Below are positions 53,604-64,000 of a stretch of DNA of 64,000 nt, one piece after another (positions within the stretch are counted from its first letter, which is position 1; the number at the start of each line of letters is the position of its first letter). The notes below the pieces were generated by a model. It saw only the letters and a list, made by a program, of their open reading frames with translations, was not told where the DNA came from and did no database searches. A program made the position numbers and the translations under genes. The stretch is taken from positions 4,857,163 through 4,921,162 of the forward strand of contig NC_061811.1 of NCBI RefSeq assembly GCF_021462225.1. The letters run 5' to 3'. Source of the stretch: Girardinichthys multiradiatus (lineage: Eukaryota; Chordata; Actinopteri; Cyprinodontiformes; Goodeidae).

Positions 53604-54854
53604 AAGCTTGAGATTGACAAAGGAAGAGCAATTTAGGGCTACTTTCTCCAGAAATCAATACAACAGCCCAATGTGATGATGTGAGATTAGCCGAGGGAGA
53701 GAAGCCAACATATCTGGCAGAGGTTACTTCATAACTCAGAGAAGAAGGTGAATATAAAGATATAAGGCCCGGCTACCCTGCGTCTGAAATTTTGCTAAAA
53801 TGAGACTTCTCTAGTCTTGTCTCCCTCAGGTAATGATAACTTTAGCAAAGTTAAACCTCGTGGAGGGGGAAGAATCTGATTTCAGCTGGGTTGTTTAATA
53901 CCATCTGTCAGACTGCCGTTAATATTGCCCTGAGCGCGGGGACACTGGGCAAGGTTGTAATATAAGAAAAATCAAAAAAATGCAGTAAGATAGAAATGTA
54001 AGCTGAAGGAAAACTTTAGGACAGCTGTAGACATGTAGAGTCTTTATGCATAAAACATGTCCGCCGGCAAAGGATGAAAGTCAAAGATTCAAAGTCACTG
54101 AAGTTGGAAAACATTATTCTGAAGGTTTAATTCATGTTACTGTAGATAATTACTGAGGTAAAAAAGAAAATATACTAATATTTTTTATCTATTTTTCAAA
54201 GAATGTTTTTATATATTTCTATGTGTTTTTAAATATATTTTTATTTATTTATTTCTAAATGTAAAATACATCTTGACTCTGAAAAGAGATAAAAAAAACA
54301 ACAAACTGACACTTCTTCATTATTTTGACAAATTGTATGTATTCCAGTTACCATATTACAAATATTAATTAATTACTGAATATTCTATGTCTTCCTCATT
54401 ATAAATACATGCCAGCTCCACTCTTCTGTATTTGCCTTCATCTCAGATTAGCGCAACCTGGATTGATTGCACTCCAAATGTTTGGCTGCAATTGATAATT
54501 GTAAAAACAGTGTGCTGCCTCTCAGAAAATGTCAGTTTAATAAGCAGAACTCGACCTGCAGAGCAGACCCAATTCCAGGGAAACTTATCATTCACAGAAT
54601 ATCTTTGTGTATTACAAAGATAACAGTTGATGTCTGTGCATGACATTAAAGAAACTTTGTGGCTCTGTGAATTTAAAAATGGAAATAATCAGATCATTTG
54701 TCATGAGCCAGTGACCTATTTATATTTTATTGTTTCACTCTGAAAAAATAGCCCTAATATTTTACTCTCAGCTAACAATGTTTGCTCAAAGGTATGTTTG
54801 TGTTTAAACTGAAGTAGATGTAGATGTGTAGTAGGTGTAAATGTGCTGCAGGAT

Positions 54855-54910
54855 GAAATTAACAGAAAACTGGCAGCATGTATCCATGCTGCCAGTTTTT
54901 TGTTAATTTC
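54855..54910. repeat. 56-nt hairpin, 26-bp arms, 4-nt loop
   Basis: Arms 54855-54880 and 54885-54910 pair at 25 of 26 positions around the loop TATC. In plus-strand RNA the remaining position is a G-U wobble, so the stem would be continuous. The core of the arm is ACTGGCAGCATG. Confidence 0.9.
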
Positions 54911-55554
54911 CCCAGAAAATCTTTAAACGCAGCTTATTCTTGGTCCACTCTCTCTCTGTCTGGATGAACATAGTTTTCTCTGTATAGCTGCTGAAGGCTT
55001 CTCTGGTTATTCATCTGCTGTTTGTTGCTGAGTCAGCTGGGCACAAAAAGTCTGGTTGTTAAGCCCTTTCAGGACTTTTCCTTTACACAATCAAACAATA
55101 AACATGTGATTGTGAAACCAGGAAACATTATGAGCTTTTAAATAAAACCTTAATAATGATATTCACTTTTGAATATGAAGCTTTTTGAAAATACAGATTT
55201 ATTTAGGATGTAATATCCCAGAGTTCACTTTATTTCATAATCTTAATTTTGGAAAAAAAAAATAGTATAATCAATAAATTATCTGAATTGTGAACAAATA
55301 AAAATGTTCTGGAGTTTTTGCCTTTTTGACCGTCTCATAAACCTCTATAAAAGCCCAGTGGAAGCTGCAGAGCCTTGCAAAAGTCATTCCCCTTTACCTT
55401 TTACATATTTGGTCACGTTACAACCACAAATTTTAGTCTATTTCATTAGTATTTATTAGGTAGACCAACACAAGGTTGAGTGTGATTGTGAAGTGGAAGG
55501 AAAAATATATATAGATTTCACAATTTTTCAAAGAAAGTAAAACTGAAACCTGTG

Positions 55555-55810
55555 TATGGGAAGAAACTTGTGCCATCAGAAACTGAATTTGAATTGCTCA
55601 GACTGAATCTGTATTTGTGTCCTTTGAAATTAAATGCATTGGTTTGAAAATTAATTTAATTAAACTGAAACTGAATATAATGGTTTAAAACTGAATTTGA
55701 TTGCTTTGAAAATTGCTTTGCTTTGTATTTTGATTACTTTCACTTTCAGGTCTGAAATTCAATTTCAGTTCCAAATTTCAGTTTTTTGTGTCACACATCC
55801 GGGTTCTTGA
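55555..55810 (+). repeat. Left terminal inverted repeat of long-TIR element
   Basis: Pairs with 57128-57393 along its whole length with scattered mismatches and small indels. Contains ACTGAA at 55582, 55602, 55664, 55670 and 55690, and inverted TTCAGT at 55764 and 55777. The inner end is CACACATCCGGGTTCTTGA. Confidence 0.9.
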
Positions 55811-56442
55811 AGCCAGAGATAAATCAAACACAGATTTAATGATTCACGGATGTCATTCACTATCGCTGTGTCCAAATTAAGGTCTGCATTCTTTTGAAGG
55901 TCGCATTTGTAGCCCGATAACCTCCTGGATGAGGCGACAAATGCTGTCCAATCTCCAAGGTTCCAACAAATGCGGCCTTCTTTTCCCTAGATTTGATGGA
56001 TGGGTCTGGTGTATCATCCGTGTCCCACCCTATCCCATGATTCATTGCAGGTCGAAGTAGATTGTTCAAACGGAAGTAGCAAAGGCCAGAGGACAGAAAA
56101 AAGCTGTGAATAAAATTGGATATATTGCGCAGTCTGTTAAACAACTAAACTTTTACAATGTTTTTAGACGAGAATGTAGTTGTGTAAACCTAAAATATCC
56201 GATCATTTTATCAAGATATTGCTTAATGACACAAATGCGCTGATGTATTTGTCCGCTGCCCCAGCAGCTGGCTGGCCTCGCCAGCTGTCAGCTGACCGGG
56301 GGGTTGGGGTGCGATGAATCCCGAGAGAACAGCTGACTCCCGGCACATTGTTTTCAAAATCCTGCTAGGTTTCCCCAATGGGTGGAAGTTAAACACAGAT
56401 ATAATTCAGTCAGATGAAATCTAATATTAATGTTTGGTTTAT

Positions 56443-56483
56443 AGCATAATAATAATAATAATAATTATTATTATTATTATGCT
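56443..56483. repeat. 41-bp perfect AT-rich palindrome
   Basis: AGC, then ATA repeats switching to TTA repeats, then GCT. Arms of 20 bp around A56463. It lies close to the middle of the long-TIR element. Confidence 0.92.
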
Positions 56484-56828
56484 CTGCAAATAAACTGATA
56501 ATTTTGTTCCTAAAGTTAATATGTTAGTGTTTAAGCTGTTGAAAGCTTTACAAATAAATTAAACAAATGGTATTTGTCATCAATGTATTTTATCTACTGT
56601 TAGATTTGTATATCTATGAACACAAAAAATATTTTCAACATTTTAAATGACTGAATAATGAGCAAGATCATAAAACAATAAAATTTTAAAACAAAACAGC
56701 ATTATAATCCATCAGCAATATATAAAAGGGTAAATAAAAACCGTGTAGTCATTTACAGTAGAGACAGAGTTATTAACCTTCAGGTTCCATTTGTTCAGCT
56801 TCACAGCTCTGCGATTCACACTAACACG

Positions 56829-56862
56829 GTTGCTAGGCAACAGAAATGACGCTGAGGTAAGG
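56829..56862 (+). promoter_or_regulatory. X-box plus ATG and splice-donor consensus (exon-like)
   Basis: GTTGCTAGGCAAC (56829-56841) fits the RFX X-box. An ATG follows 5 bp later (56846-56848), and 7 bp after it GAG|GTAAGG (56854-56862), a strong splice-donor match. This spacing resembles the promoter and short first coding exon of ciliary genes. It sits inside the long-TIR element, so it may be captured host sequence. Transcription is not shown. Confidence 0.35.
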
Positions 56863-57127
56863 GCAAGAGAAACACAGAACGACGTAACACCGACGGCACA
56901 CTATGCTAATCTGGCATGTTTAGCTAACAGCTACAGGCAGCATAAGTGTTGCTGTTTGACCATCATTTCTTTACATGACGCTGCTTATAGACGCTCATTT
57001 GACTTGATGATTGACATCCGCCAAGCTCATGTATGCTGCACTGTTCCAGCTCAACATGCCGTAAAGGAAGTTTAACCTGATGTGAAACGTAAATCGATGA
57101 ATCTGTTTGATTAATATGTGGCTATTC

Positions 57128-57393
57128 TCAAGGACCCGGATGTGTGACGCAAAAAACTGAATTTTGGAATTGAAATTGAATTTTAGAACCGAAAGTGAAA
57201 GTAGTCAAACTGAATTTTTAATACAAATAAATACATTTTAAAAGCAAATGAATTCAGTTTCAAACCATAAAATTCCGTTTCAGTTTAGTAAAATTCATTT
57301 TCAAACCAATGCATTTAACTTCAAATTATACAAATACAAATTCAGTCAGAGCAATTCAAATTCAGTTTCTGATGGCAAAAGTTTCTTCTCATA
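57128..57393 (-). repeat. Right terminal inverted repeat of long-TIR element
   Basis: Imperfect reverse complement of 55555-55810. The inner end is TCAAGGACCCGGATGTGTGA. The outer end is followed directly by the CCTGTG target duplication. Confidence 0.9.
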
Positions 57394-58440
57394 CCTGTGG
57401 CGTGCATTTGTATTCAGCCAAGTTTACTCCTAACTGGAGAACATTAGAGAACAACCAGCATCATGAAGACCAAGGAACACAGCAAATAGGTCAGGGAGAA
57501 AGTCATGGAGAAGGTTAAGGCAGAGTTAGGTTCTAAAACAATATCCTAAGCTACGAACATCTCACAGAGCTCTGTTAAATCCATCTTCTGAACATTGAGA
57601 GAGGATGGACCAACTGCAGACCTAATAAGAAACGACTGTCCACCTAAACTGACATGCTGGGCAAAGAGAACATTAATCAGAGAAGCAGGCAAGAGGCCCA
57701 TTGTAACTTTGGAGGAGCTGTAACTCCAGCGGGAGGATCCACTGACAAAGTGACTATTAATCATGGACTCCACAAAGTTGACCTTTTGGGAAGAGTGGCA
57801 AGACACCCAATTTACTACTTGCCACAAACCATGTGGGGTACAGAGGAAACTTGTGGAAAAAAGTTGCTCTGGTCAGATGAGACCGAAATTGAACCTTCTG
57901 GTCCACATATAACACACTAAATGTGGTGGAAGGCTAAATCTGAACACACAATCCACACAGTGAAATATGGCGATGGTAGCATCATGCTGTGTGCATGCTT
58001 ATTTTCAGCAGGGACTGGAAACCTAGTAAGATGGATGGAGTAAAATGAAGGGCAACCCTGGAAGAAGGGGGCTGTAAAAAACCTAAAACTAAGGCAGAAG
58101 TTCACCTTCCAGCAGGACATCGACCCTAAATATACAATTGGAGCTACAACGGAATGGTTTCATTAAAGTATACTTAAGTTGTAGAATGGCTCAATCAAAC
58201 TCCAGACAGAATCTACACATGTTGACTTTAATAGATTCTCTCTATCTAATCTGAATGAAATTGAGCTATTTTGCTATATTTTGCTATTTTGCAGGTTAGG
58301 TAGACTGAAAACTTAAAATAGTTAATTGATGTGAAATTAATTGCCAATTAATTTATTTGTTTCAGCTGTGGCAGAGCTTAGCTATTCTCAACTAATCTGG
58401 GTGAAATTCAGAAACACTTTCGTGATCTTGTAAACATATA

Positions 58441-60049
58441 CAGGTCCTTCTCAAAATATTAGCATATTGTGATAAAGTTCATTATTTTCCATAATGTAAT
58501 GATGAAAATTTAACATTAATATATTTTAGATTCATTGCACACTAACTGAAATATTTCAGATCTTTTATTGTCTTAATACGGATGATTGTGGCATACAGCT
58601 CAGGAAAACCCGAAGTTCCTATCTCACAAAATTAGCATATCATTAAAAGGGTCTCTAAACGAGCTATGAACCTAATCATCTGAATCAACGAGTTAACTCT
58701 AAACACCTGCAAAAGATTCCTGAGGCCTTTAAAACTCCCAGCCTGGTTCATCACTCAAAACCCCAATCATGGGTAAGACTGCCAACCTGACTGCTGTCCA
58801 GAAGGCCACTATTGACACCCTCAAGCAAGAGGGTAAGACACAGAAAGAAATTTCTGAATGAATAGGCTGTTCCCAGAGTGCTGTATCAAGACAACTCAGT
58901 GGGAAGTCTGTGGGAAGGAAAAAGTGTGGCAGAAAACGCTGCACAACGAGAAGAGGTGACCGGACCCTGAGGAAGATTGTGGAGAAGGGCCAATTCCAGA
59001 CCTTGGGGGACCTGCGGAAGCAGTGGACTGAGTCTGGAGTAGAAACATCCAGAGCCACCGTGCACAGGCGTGTGCAGGAAATGGGCTACAGGTGCCGCAT
59101 TCCCCAGGTAAAGCCACTTTTGAACCAGAAACAGCGGCAGAAGCGCCTGACCTGGGCTACAGAGAAGCAGCACTGGACTGTTGCTCAGTGGTCCAAAGTA
59201 CTTTTTTCGGATGAAAGCAAATTCTGCATGTCATTCGGAAATCAAGGTGCCAGAGTCTGGAGGAAGACTGGGGAGAAGGAAATGCCAAAATGCCAGAAGT
59301 CCAGTGTCAAGTACCAACAGTCAGTGAGGGTCTGGGTGCCGTGTCAGCTGCTGGTGTTGGTCCACTGTGTTTTATCAAGGGCAGGGTCAATGCAGCTAGC
59401 TATCAGGATATTTTGCAGCACTTCCTGCTTCCATCTGCTGAAAAGCTTTATGGAGATGAAGATTTCATTTTTCAGCACGACCTGGCACCTGCTCACAGTG
59501 TCAAAACCACTGGTAAATGGTTTACTGACCATGGTATCACTGTGCTCAATTGGCCTGCCAACTCTCCTGACCTGAACCCCATAGAGAATCTGTGGGATAT
59601 TGTGAAGAGAACGTTGAGAGACTCAAGACCCAACACTTTGGATGAGCTAAAGGCCGCTATCAAAGCATCCTGGGCCTCCATAAGACCTCAGCAGTGCCAC
59701 AGGCTGATTGCCTCCATGCCACGCCGCATTGAAGCAGTCATTTCTGCAAAAGGATTCCCGACCAAGTATTGAGTGCATAACTGTACATGATTATTTGAAG
59801 GTTGACGTTTTTTGTATTAAAAACACTTTTCTTTTATTGGTCGGATGAAATATGCTAATTTTGTGAGATAGGAATTTTGGGTTTTCATGAGCTGTATGCT
59901 AAAATCATCCGTATTAAGACAATAAAAGACCTGAAATATTTCAGTTAGTGTGCAATGAATCTAAAATATATGAATGTTAAATTTTCATCATGACATTATG
60001 GAAAATAATTAACTTTATCACAATATGCTAATATTTTGAGAAGGACCTG
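58441..60049 (+). mobile_element. Young Tc1 copy B, near full length
   Basis: 1609 bp, almost identical to copy A at 45116-46725 and in the same orientation. CAGGTCCTTCTCAAAATATT begins it, and the reverse complement ends it, within a TA duplication (58439-58440 and 60050-60051). Inverted repeats of about 200 bp are intact. It lies about 165 bp downstream of the truncated old Tc1. Confidence 0.95.
58769..59772 (+). pseudogene. Tc1 transposase, nonsense codon plus frameshift
   Basis: Same gene as in copy A, from ATG at 58769 to TGA at 59770-59772. Codon 31 is TGA (58859-58861) where copy A has CGA (arginine), within the first helix-turn-helix. A single G is missing from the GGTCTGGGG run near 59331-59336, which shifts the frame before the second catalytic aspartate. 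The codon that is TAG in copy A is the normal CAG here. FSDES, HDLAPAH and LNPIENLWD are all still encoded, but in two frames. Inactive as it stands. Confidence 0.93.
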
Positions 60050-60051
60050 TA

Positions 60052-61859
60052 GATAGTCAACAGCAAAAGACTCCTGTACAGTTATCTTTAACATTCACCT
60101 GAAGGTAATAATGCTTTTAAATAATAATGCTTGTATATGTTGTTTATGCTGTGTTACGCTTGTAAATATTTTTCTTTCTAAATTGCATGAGTTCAGTTCC
60201 ATTAGTTTCTGGGCTTTAATTTCAGGTCAGAAGGGTCAAACTTTACCCGCTGGCAGAGAACAAGAACTAATCAGTAACAGTAGGTTTGTTCTGGTTGATA
60301 AAATTCAAATGCATTTGTTAAACATAAGAACTGATACCTTGCAAGGTGACAGATGATTTTCTGACTGCTACAAAACAGTATATTCATCTATATAACATAC
60401 CATGTAGTGGAAGGTCTGAAAGCTTTAAAGAGATCAAACAAAACAAACTCTGTTACAAAAAGAGAGAAGCAGGTAGAGGAAAGAATGAATAAAGAAAGAT
60501 GGATATACAGGTCTAATCTGGATGGGAAAGTTTCACACAGTCTTTTCTTTCTCAAAATTTCAGCGTAACAAGACCCTCTAACACTAGACACTGAGAGCTC
60601 TCAATAGGCAGGAATGTGGGTTCTGAGAACACCAGGAGGAGATTGGAGGGGCTGAGAAAAGGGAGGAATGCAGGAGCTCCTGAGCCAGTGGGAACAGGGC
60701 AGCCGGAGAGGATCACCTTGACCTGTGCTGACACCTCTGTCATCGCACGTCCTCGGTCTCAGGCCAGGGGGAAAGGAGGTAATGGGGAGATGGTGAGGGT
60801 GGAGGTTGGGGGCTGAAGATAAATGGGTGGTGGCCCTCTTCATCACTGACAGCAGGAGGCACACTGTGTCCAGACTCAAGAGGAAAGGCAGTGAACCAGG
60901 TCAGATTGCCTTGAAGGCAGAGTAGTCAGATCCTTAGTATATAGCCACAACTAATAAATCTATTTGCTTTTAGAGAAAAATAACAAAAAAATGAAAGCAA
61001 ATAATATCCACAACATGATTTTTAAGTGGAGTTTATTAATGATGATGCAAATAACAGGCAAGAGTTCTAATAGACTATGCAATAATATGTCCACATTGCC
61101 ACATACTTGGTAAGGAGAAGGAATTGTTGCAAAATCAGTGTCTCGATGCAATCGCCTGGGCTTTCCTAGATCAATAGCTTTTATCAGTTGGCATCATAAA
61201 CTAATGTTGACTGCATTTGTAAAAAACTGTTTCTCTTACGCATTTGGAAATATGGGTATTTAATATAACATTTTAATTAATAATTTACATTTTATTGTCT
61301 TTTAATACTTACAAATTTAACAATAGAAATGTAAGCAATATAGATAAACAATAAAATCTCAAGATACCCTCACATTTATTCCCACAAATGTATCACATGA
61401 GGTGTTCAAAATTAAAACATCATTGCTCAGCATTTTGAAGGAGGCTTCCCCTGTTGGAATGCAGATCAAAACCAGCGTAGGGTGAGGAAGGATTTCATAA
61501 TTACAAAACAGGAACATACAAATTATGGGAGAAAGAGAACAGGACATCAGGAGTGTAACAGAGGAAACTAGAAATGGAAAATGGAAAAGTTTATATATTA
61601 AGGAGGAGTGGAGAGTGAAATTGAAACCAGGTGAGTCTAATCAAAAAAATGCAGAAGTGGGGGGTGTTGGGTTCTGAGCAGAGGAACTGAGGGATGGTGA
61701 CTAACAAAAATACAGAGATCACAGAGAACTAAATACAAAGAATCTACAAAACTAAAGGGGAAAACACTAACATAACAGTTTAACTCTAACCCTAAGAAAA
61801 CGTCCTAAAAGGATGAACGGAATACAGCAAGACCGAACTGACAATAATAAACAACCCAG
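60052..61859. other. Non-coding, no gene recognised
   Basis: No repeat or gene was recognised. 60600-60900 is GC-richer, with a G-rich plus strand; it may be regulatory. Confidence 0.4.
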
Positions 61860-62309
61860 AAATTATTATAAAACACAAACACCCATGGATCATGACCAGT
61901 ACAGAGATGGAAGTGTCATGGTTTGGTTTCACCATCATATAATCCACCATGATTCTATTGTCTGTCAGAAGGTGTCTGAGGATGAAGCAGAACTGGACCC
62001 CCTAACATGACAATGACCCAAAACCGACCAGTAAACCCATCAAGGACTCGCTGAGAATTAGGAGGGACATGGAAAACCCAGATCTCGATTTCACTGATCT
62101 GTGGGGTGACATGAAACAGGCTGCAGATTCATGAAACTTCTCGAACATCTCAAAGCTGAAGCTGTGAGAATTGGGGCAAGCTTTCCTCAAGGACTGACTT
62201 TTTTATATTTATATGTAATTAAATGACCTTCATTCCCAAACATAAAAATAAAAAAGATTACACTGAATGTGTAATGGGGTGTCATATTTTTTTCATGAGT
62301 GTAACTAAG
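61860..62309 (+). pseudogene. Tc1-like transposase relic, 3' part
   Basis: Plus strand. GATGGAAGTGTCATGGTTTG encodes the DGSVMVW block; CATGACAATGACCCAAAACC encodes the second aspartate region; the third region reads TDLWGDMK without the preceding NPIE. A 3' end like GGGGTGTCATATTTTTTTCA, then TGAGTGTA, closes the element near 62309. Frameshifted throughout, with no DNA-binding half. Confidence 0.6.
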
Positions 62310-62899
62310 TCAGAGTCTGTTTAAATGATTGGACTGATCTGATCACATACTTCCATATATCAGTTTGATCTGTTTGCCTGACATTAGTTGTGAACGTTGG
62401 TGCTATTAAAATAAATTGAACTGGACTCAAATAAATCTGAATTTACTAAGTCAGCCGTAAAACAGATTCACCTGGTAGAATTACCTTCATGGGATTCCCT
62501 GGCTGTACCGTAATAAGGTAATCAGTCTTTCACCTTCCACTTGTCTGTCACTTTTTCACACTAACATTTACCATCATTTAACATTGTCTGAATCATTAGT
62601 GTACCTGAACTGGCCCCTCTGGACTGATTTCACAGTGCCTGGACCTGCCGCATTAGACAAGGGGTCAATGGAGAGATGAGGCCATCTGACTATTAGCTAC
62701 TCAGGCAAAGACATTAAGGTTGTGTCAGGGTGACTGAGGGTCACTGCTGTTAAGTGAGGTTCTGCAGAGGGGAAGGAAGGCAGAAAAACGTTCTGGTGTT
62801 AAATAAAATAATTCAAGCAAGGAGTAATAGAACAGGTTAGAGAAAGAGAGGTTGAACACTCAGAAACCTAAAAGTCTCTGACATTAGTTTTAAATAGCT
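62310..62899. other. Non-coding, no gene recognised
   Basis: Unique-looking DNA without features I can name. Confidence 0.45.
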
Positions 62900-63430
62900 T
62901 CCACTGCAGGAACAGTAGCATATTAACATCTGTTCACCACATTTATTGGGATCCCCTGTATAAATGTGTAAAAGGCCACGAGATAAATAAAATATTTCAT
63001 TGCAGCAGAACAATGTAAAAAAAAAAAAAACCTTTAATATGAGGACATTTATCTGGTGGGGGAACAAAACCATGGCCAACCATAGTACATGGTTACAGCC
63101 TATAGGTCCAAATCACCCCTCCACTACTATGCTTGACAGTTGCTATGAAATGTTTTTGCTGATATGGTGTGTTTGACTTTCTCCACACATGATGCTGTGT
63201 GATTACAGTTTTACATCTCTACTTTAGCCTCATCTATGCAGAAGCAATGTTGCACACATAATTCAGGCTGCCATATTGTTTTTAGAGAGGGCTTTTTCTT
63301 CAGCCCTTGCAAACAAGTTACACTTGTAACATTTAAAATTTTCCTGTGATAAAAGCTAACTGCTAATATGCCAACTAAGGCCTGTGGAGTCTGACATGTA
63401 GCTCTTAGGATTTGTAACTGCTCTGTGCGT
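62900..63430 (-). mobile_element. Degenerate Tc1-like relic
   Basis: Blocks on the minus strand of a fish Tc1-type family are recognisable: TGTGTGATTACAGTTTTACA (about 63198), CTGCCATATTGTTTTTAGAG (about 63269) and AGGCCTGTGGAGTCTGACAT (about 63379). The ends are not clear. Contains an A-run at about 63017-63030. Confidence 0.5.
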
Positions 63431-63439
63431 TGCAGGGTG

Positions 63440-63640
63440 TGACTTTATGGTGTTTCTCCACCAAACCCATTCCTGTGTTAAACTGGTTCTAGTGCTTGCT
63501 CAGCATCAGTTATTTCTGTTTCCACCACAAGTGCTGGCTCTGGTCCTGATAAAGAGGATCTATCTTGGTGCCATGTGTGACCTGAACAGGAGGAAAGTCC
63601 CACTTTTATCTAGAGCCCACTACAATTGTTGTGAAGGCCA
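63440..63640. repeat. Possible hAT-type MITE remnant
   Basis: Contains TTCTCCACCAAACCCATTCC, CTGGTTCTAGTGCTTGCTC and a later TTTCCACCACAAGTGCTGGC, words typical of short hAT-derived repeats in fish. No ends were identified. Confidence 0.3.
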
Positions 63641-64000
63641 TGTTTTAGTTTTAATTAAGATAATTAAGATAAAATAACCTGTAAAAACATGCTCTCTCTC
63701 TCTAATATTATAAATATAATAGACGCTTTTTTGCCACTGAATCTATAAACATTCTTTCTGTTTCAGTTATTAAACTTTTTCAGCCTTTTAAAATCATCAG
63801 ATATTTTGTATTAGAAACACTGTGTGTAAATACCAATCACCTGCATTATGAAGCAATTACAAACACTGAATGTCGTTAACCCTGTGAATATATTAAACTG
63901 ATGTTGGGGTCATCCATTTTGGGGGGATAGATTGGCTGGGCTGCGCAGTTCGACAGGCGCAGCTCAACAGACGTTGCAGCTCTGACGTCACCCGGGATTA
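63641..64000. other. Non-coding window end
   Basis: AT-rich, then a GC-richer last 70 bp (from about 63930) with several CpGs. Cut by the window edge, so nothing can be called. Confidence 0.4.

Larger units (their letters stand above)
52881..55366. other. Non-coding; hairpin and X-box inside
   Basis: No gene was recognised. A balanced-composition block at about 53470-53960 includes an RFX-like site and a (GTG)n patch near 53541-53560. A 56-nt hairpin lies at 54855-54910. Elsewhere AT-rich. Confidence 0.4.
55555..57393. mobile_element. Long-TIR non-autonomous transposon, unknown family
   Basis: The 1839-bp element starts TATGGGAAGAAAC and ends with the near reverse complement GTTTCTTCTCATA. 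It is flanked by the direct repeat CCTGTG (55549-55554 and 57394-57399). Removing it and one repeat restores an uninterrupted Tc1 leader, which proves the insertion. The terminal inverted repeats are 256 bp (55555-55810) and 266 bp (57128-57393) and contain several ACTGAA repeats. The roughly 1.3-kb interior has no transposase-like frame. A 6-bp (possibly 7-bp) target duplication excludes Tc1/mariner, piggyBac and Harbinger; IS3EU- or Dada-like groups are possible, but I do not recognise the ends. Confidence 0.88.
55367..58275 (+). mobile_element. Old Tc1 copy split by another transposon
   Basis: The left terminal repeat begins GAGCCTTGCAAAAGTCATTC. The leader is interrupted at 55554/57394 by the long-TIR element, and the host sequence resumes as CCTGTGGCGTGCATTTGTAT. 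A decayed transposase follows: the start region CATCATGAAGACCAAGGAAC (about 57459), GGTCAGATGAGACCGAAATT (about 57871; the SDE aspartate region), GGTAGCATCATGCTGTGTGC (about 57975) and CAGCAGGACATCGACCCTAA (about 58111; the second aspartate region). Homology fades near 58275, so the 3' end is lost. Many stops and frameshifts. Confidence 0.8.

Overview
The window looks like an intergenic stretch (a gene desert) from a ray-finned fish, most probably a teleost. The evidence is the repeat content: many families of Tc1/mariner transposons of types abundant in teleosts, L2-, Rex1- and RTE/Rex3-like LINE fragments, a tRNA-headed SINE, LTR-retrotransposon solo LTRs and long AT- and GATA-type microsatellites. 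A repeat at about 28957 resembles one I associate with killifish and livebearers (Cyprinodontiformes), but that placement is weak. I found no host protein-coding gene or structural RNA gene that I can support. Long open frames are either decayed transposase or reverse transcriptase, translated microsatellite, or unsupported chance frames.

Layout. 1-3.0 kb: a Tc1 copy (minus strand) broken at its start codon by a foreign insert, then a DD36E-type Tc1/mariner fragment, a (TC)n(TA)n array and a Tc1-type MITE embedded in TA repeats. 3-9.8 kb: mostly unique DNA with a possible regulatory island around 4.4-5.5 kb that carries an RFX X-box. 9.8-11.4 kb: a SINE and a solo LTR with a clean 5-bp target duplication. 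11.4-14.3 kb: unique DNA with three perfect POU octamers in 127 bp. 14.3-18.5 kb: an L2-like LINE 3' end, a Tc1 remnant and a 253-bp (TATC)n array. 20.5-28.7 kb: several decayed Tc1 copies and a Rex1-like LINE; an RTE/Rex3-like LINE sits inside a Tc1 copy whose 3' part carries a perfect 49-bp palindrome. 29-41.8 kb: an L2-like repeat, further Tc1 remnants, a second solo LTR of the same family in inverse orientation, a LINE fragment and a second SINE. 44.7-46.7 kb: a young, nearly full-length Tc1 copy inserted in the end of an older Tc1. 46.7-51.8 kb: no coding gene recognised. 51.8-52.9 kb: a decayed Tc1. 55.4-60.0 kb: an old Tc1 split by a 1.84-kb element with 256-266-bp terminal inverted repeats and a 6-bp target duplication, followed by a second copy of the young Tc1. 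61.9-63.6 kb: Tc1 remnants.

The least expected object is the long-TIR element at 55555-57393. I do not recognise its family. Its ends, target duplication and empty-site reconstruction are visible in the sequence, and its interior carries what looks like a ciliary-type promoter (X-box) followed by an ATG and a splice-donor consensus. All transposases and reverse transcriptases seen here are truncated or interrupted, so nothing in the window appears autonomous. The two young Tc1 copies carry lesions at different codons and were presumably moved by a transposase encoded elsewhere. Family names rest on recognition of conserved motifs and remembered fish repeats, not on database searches.
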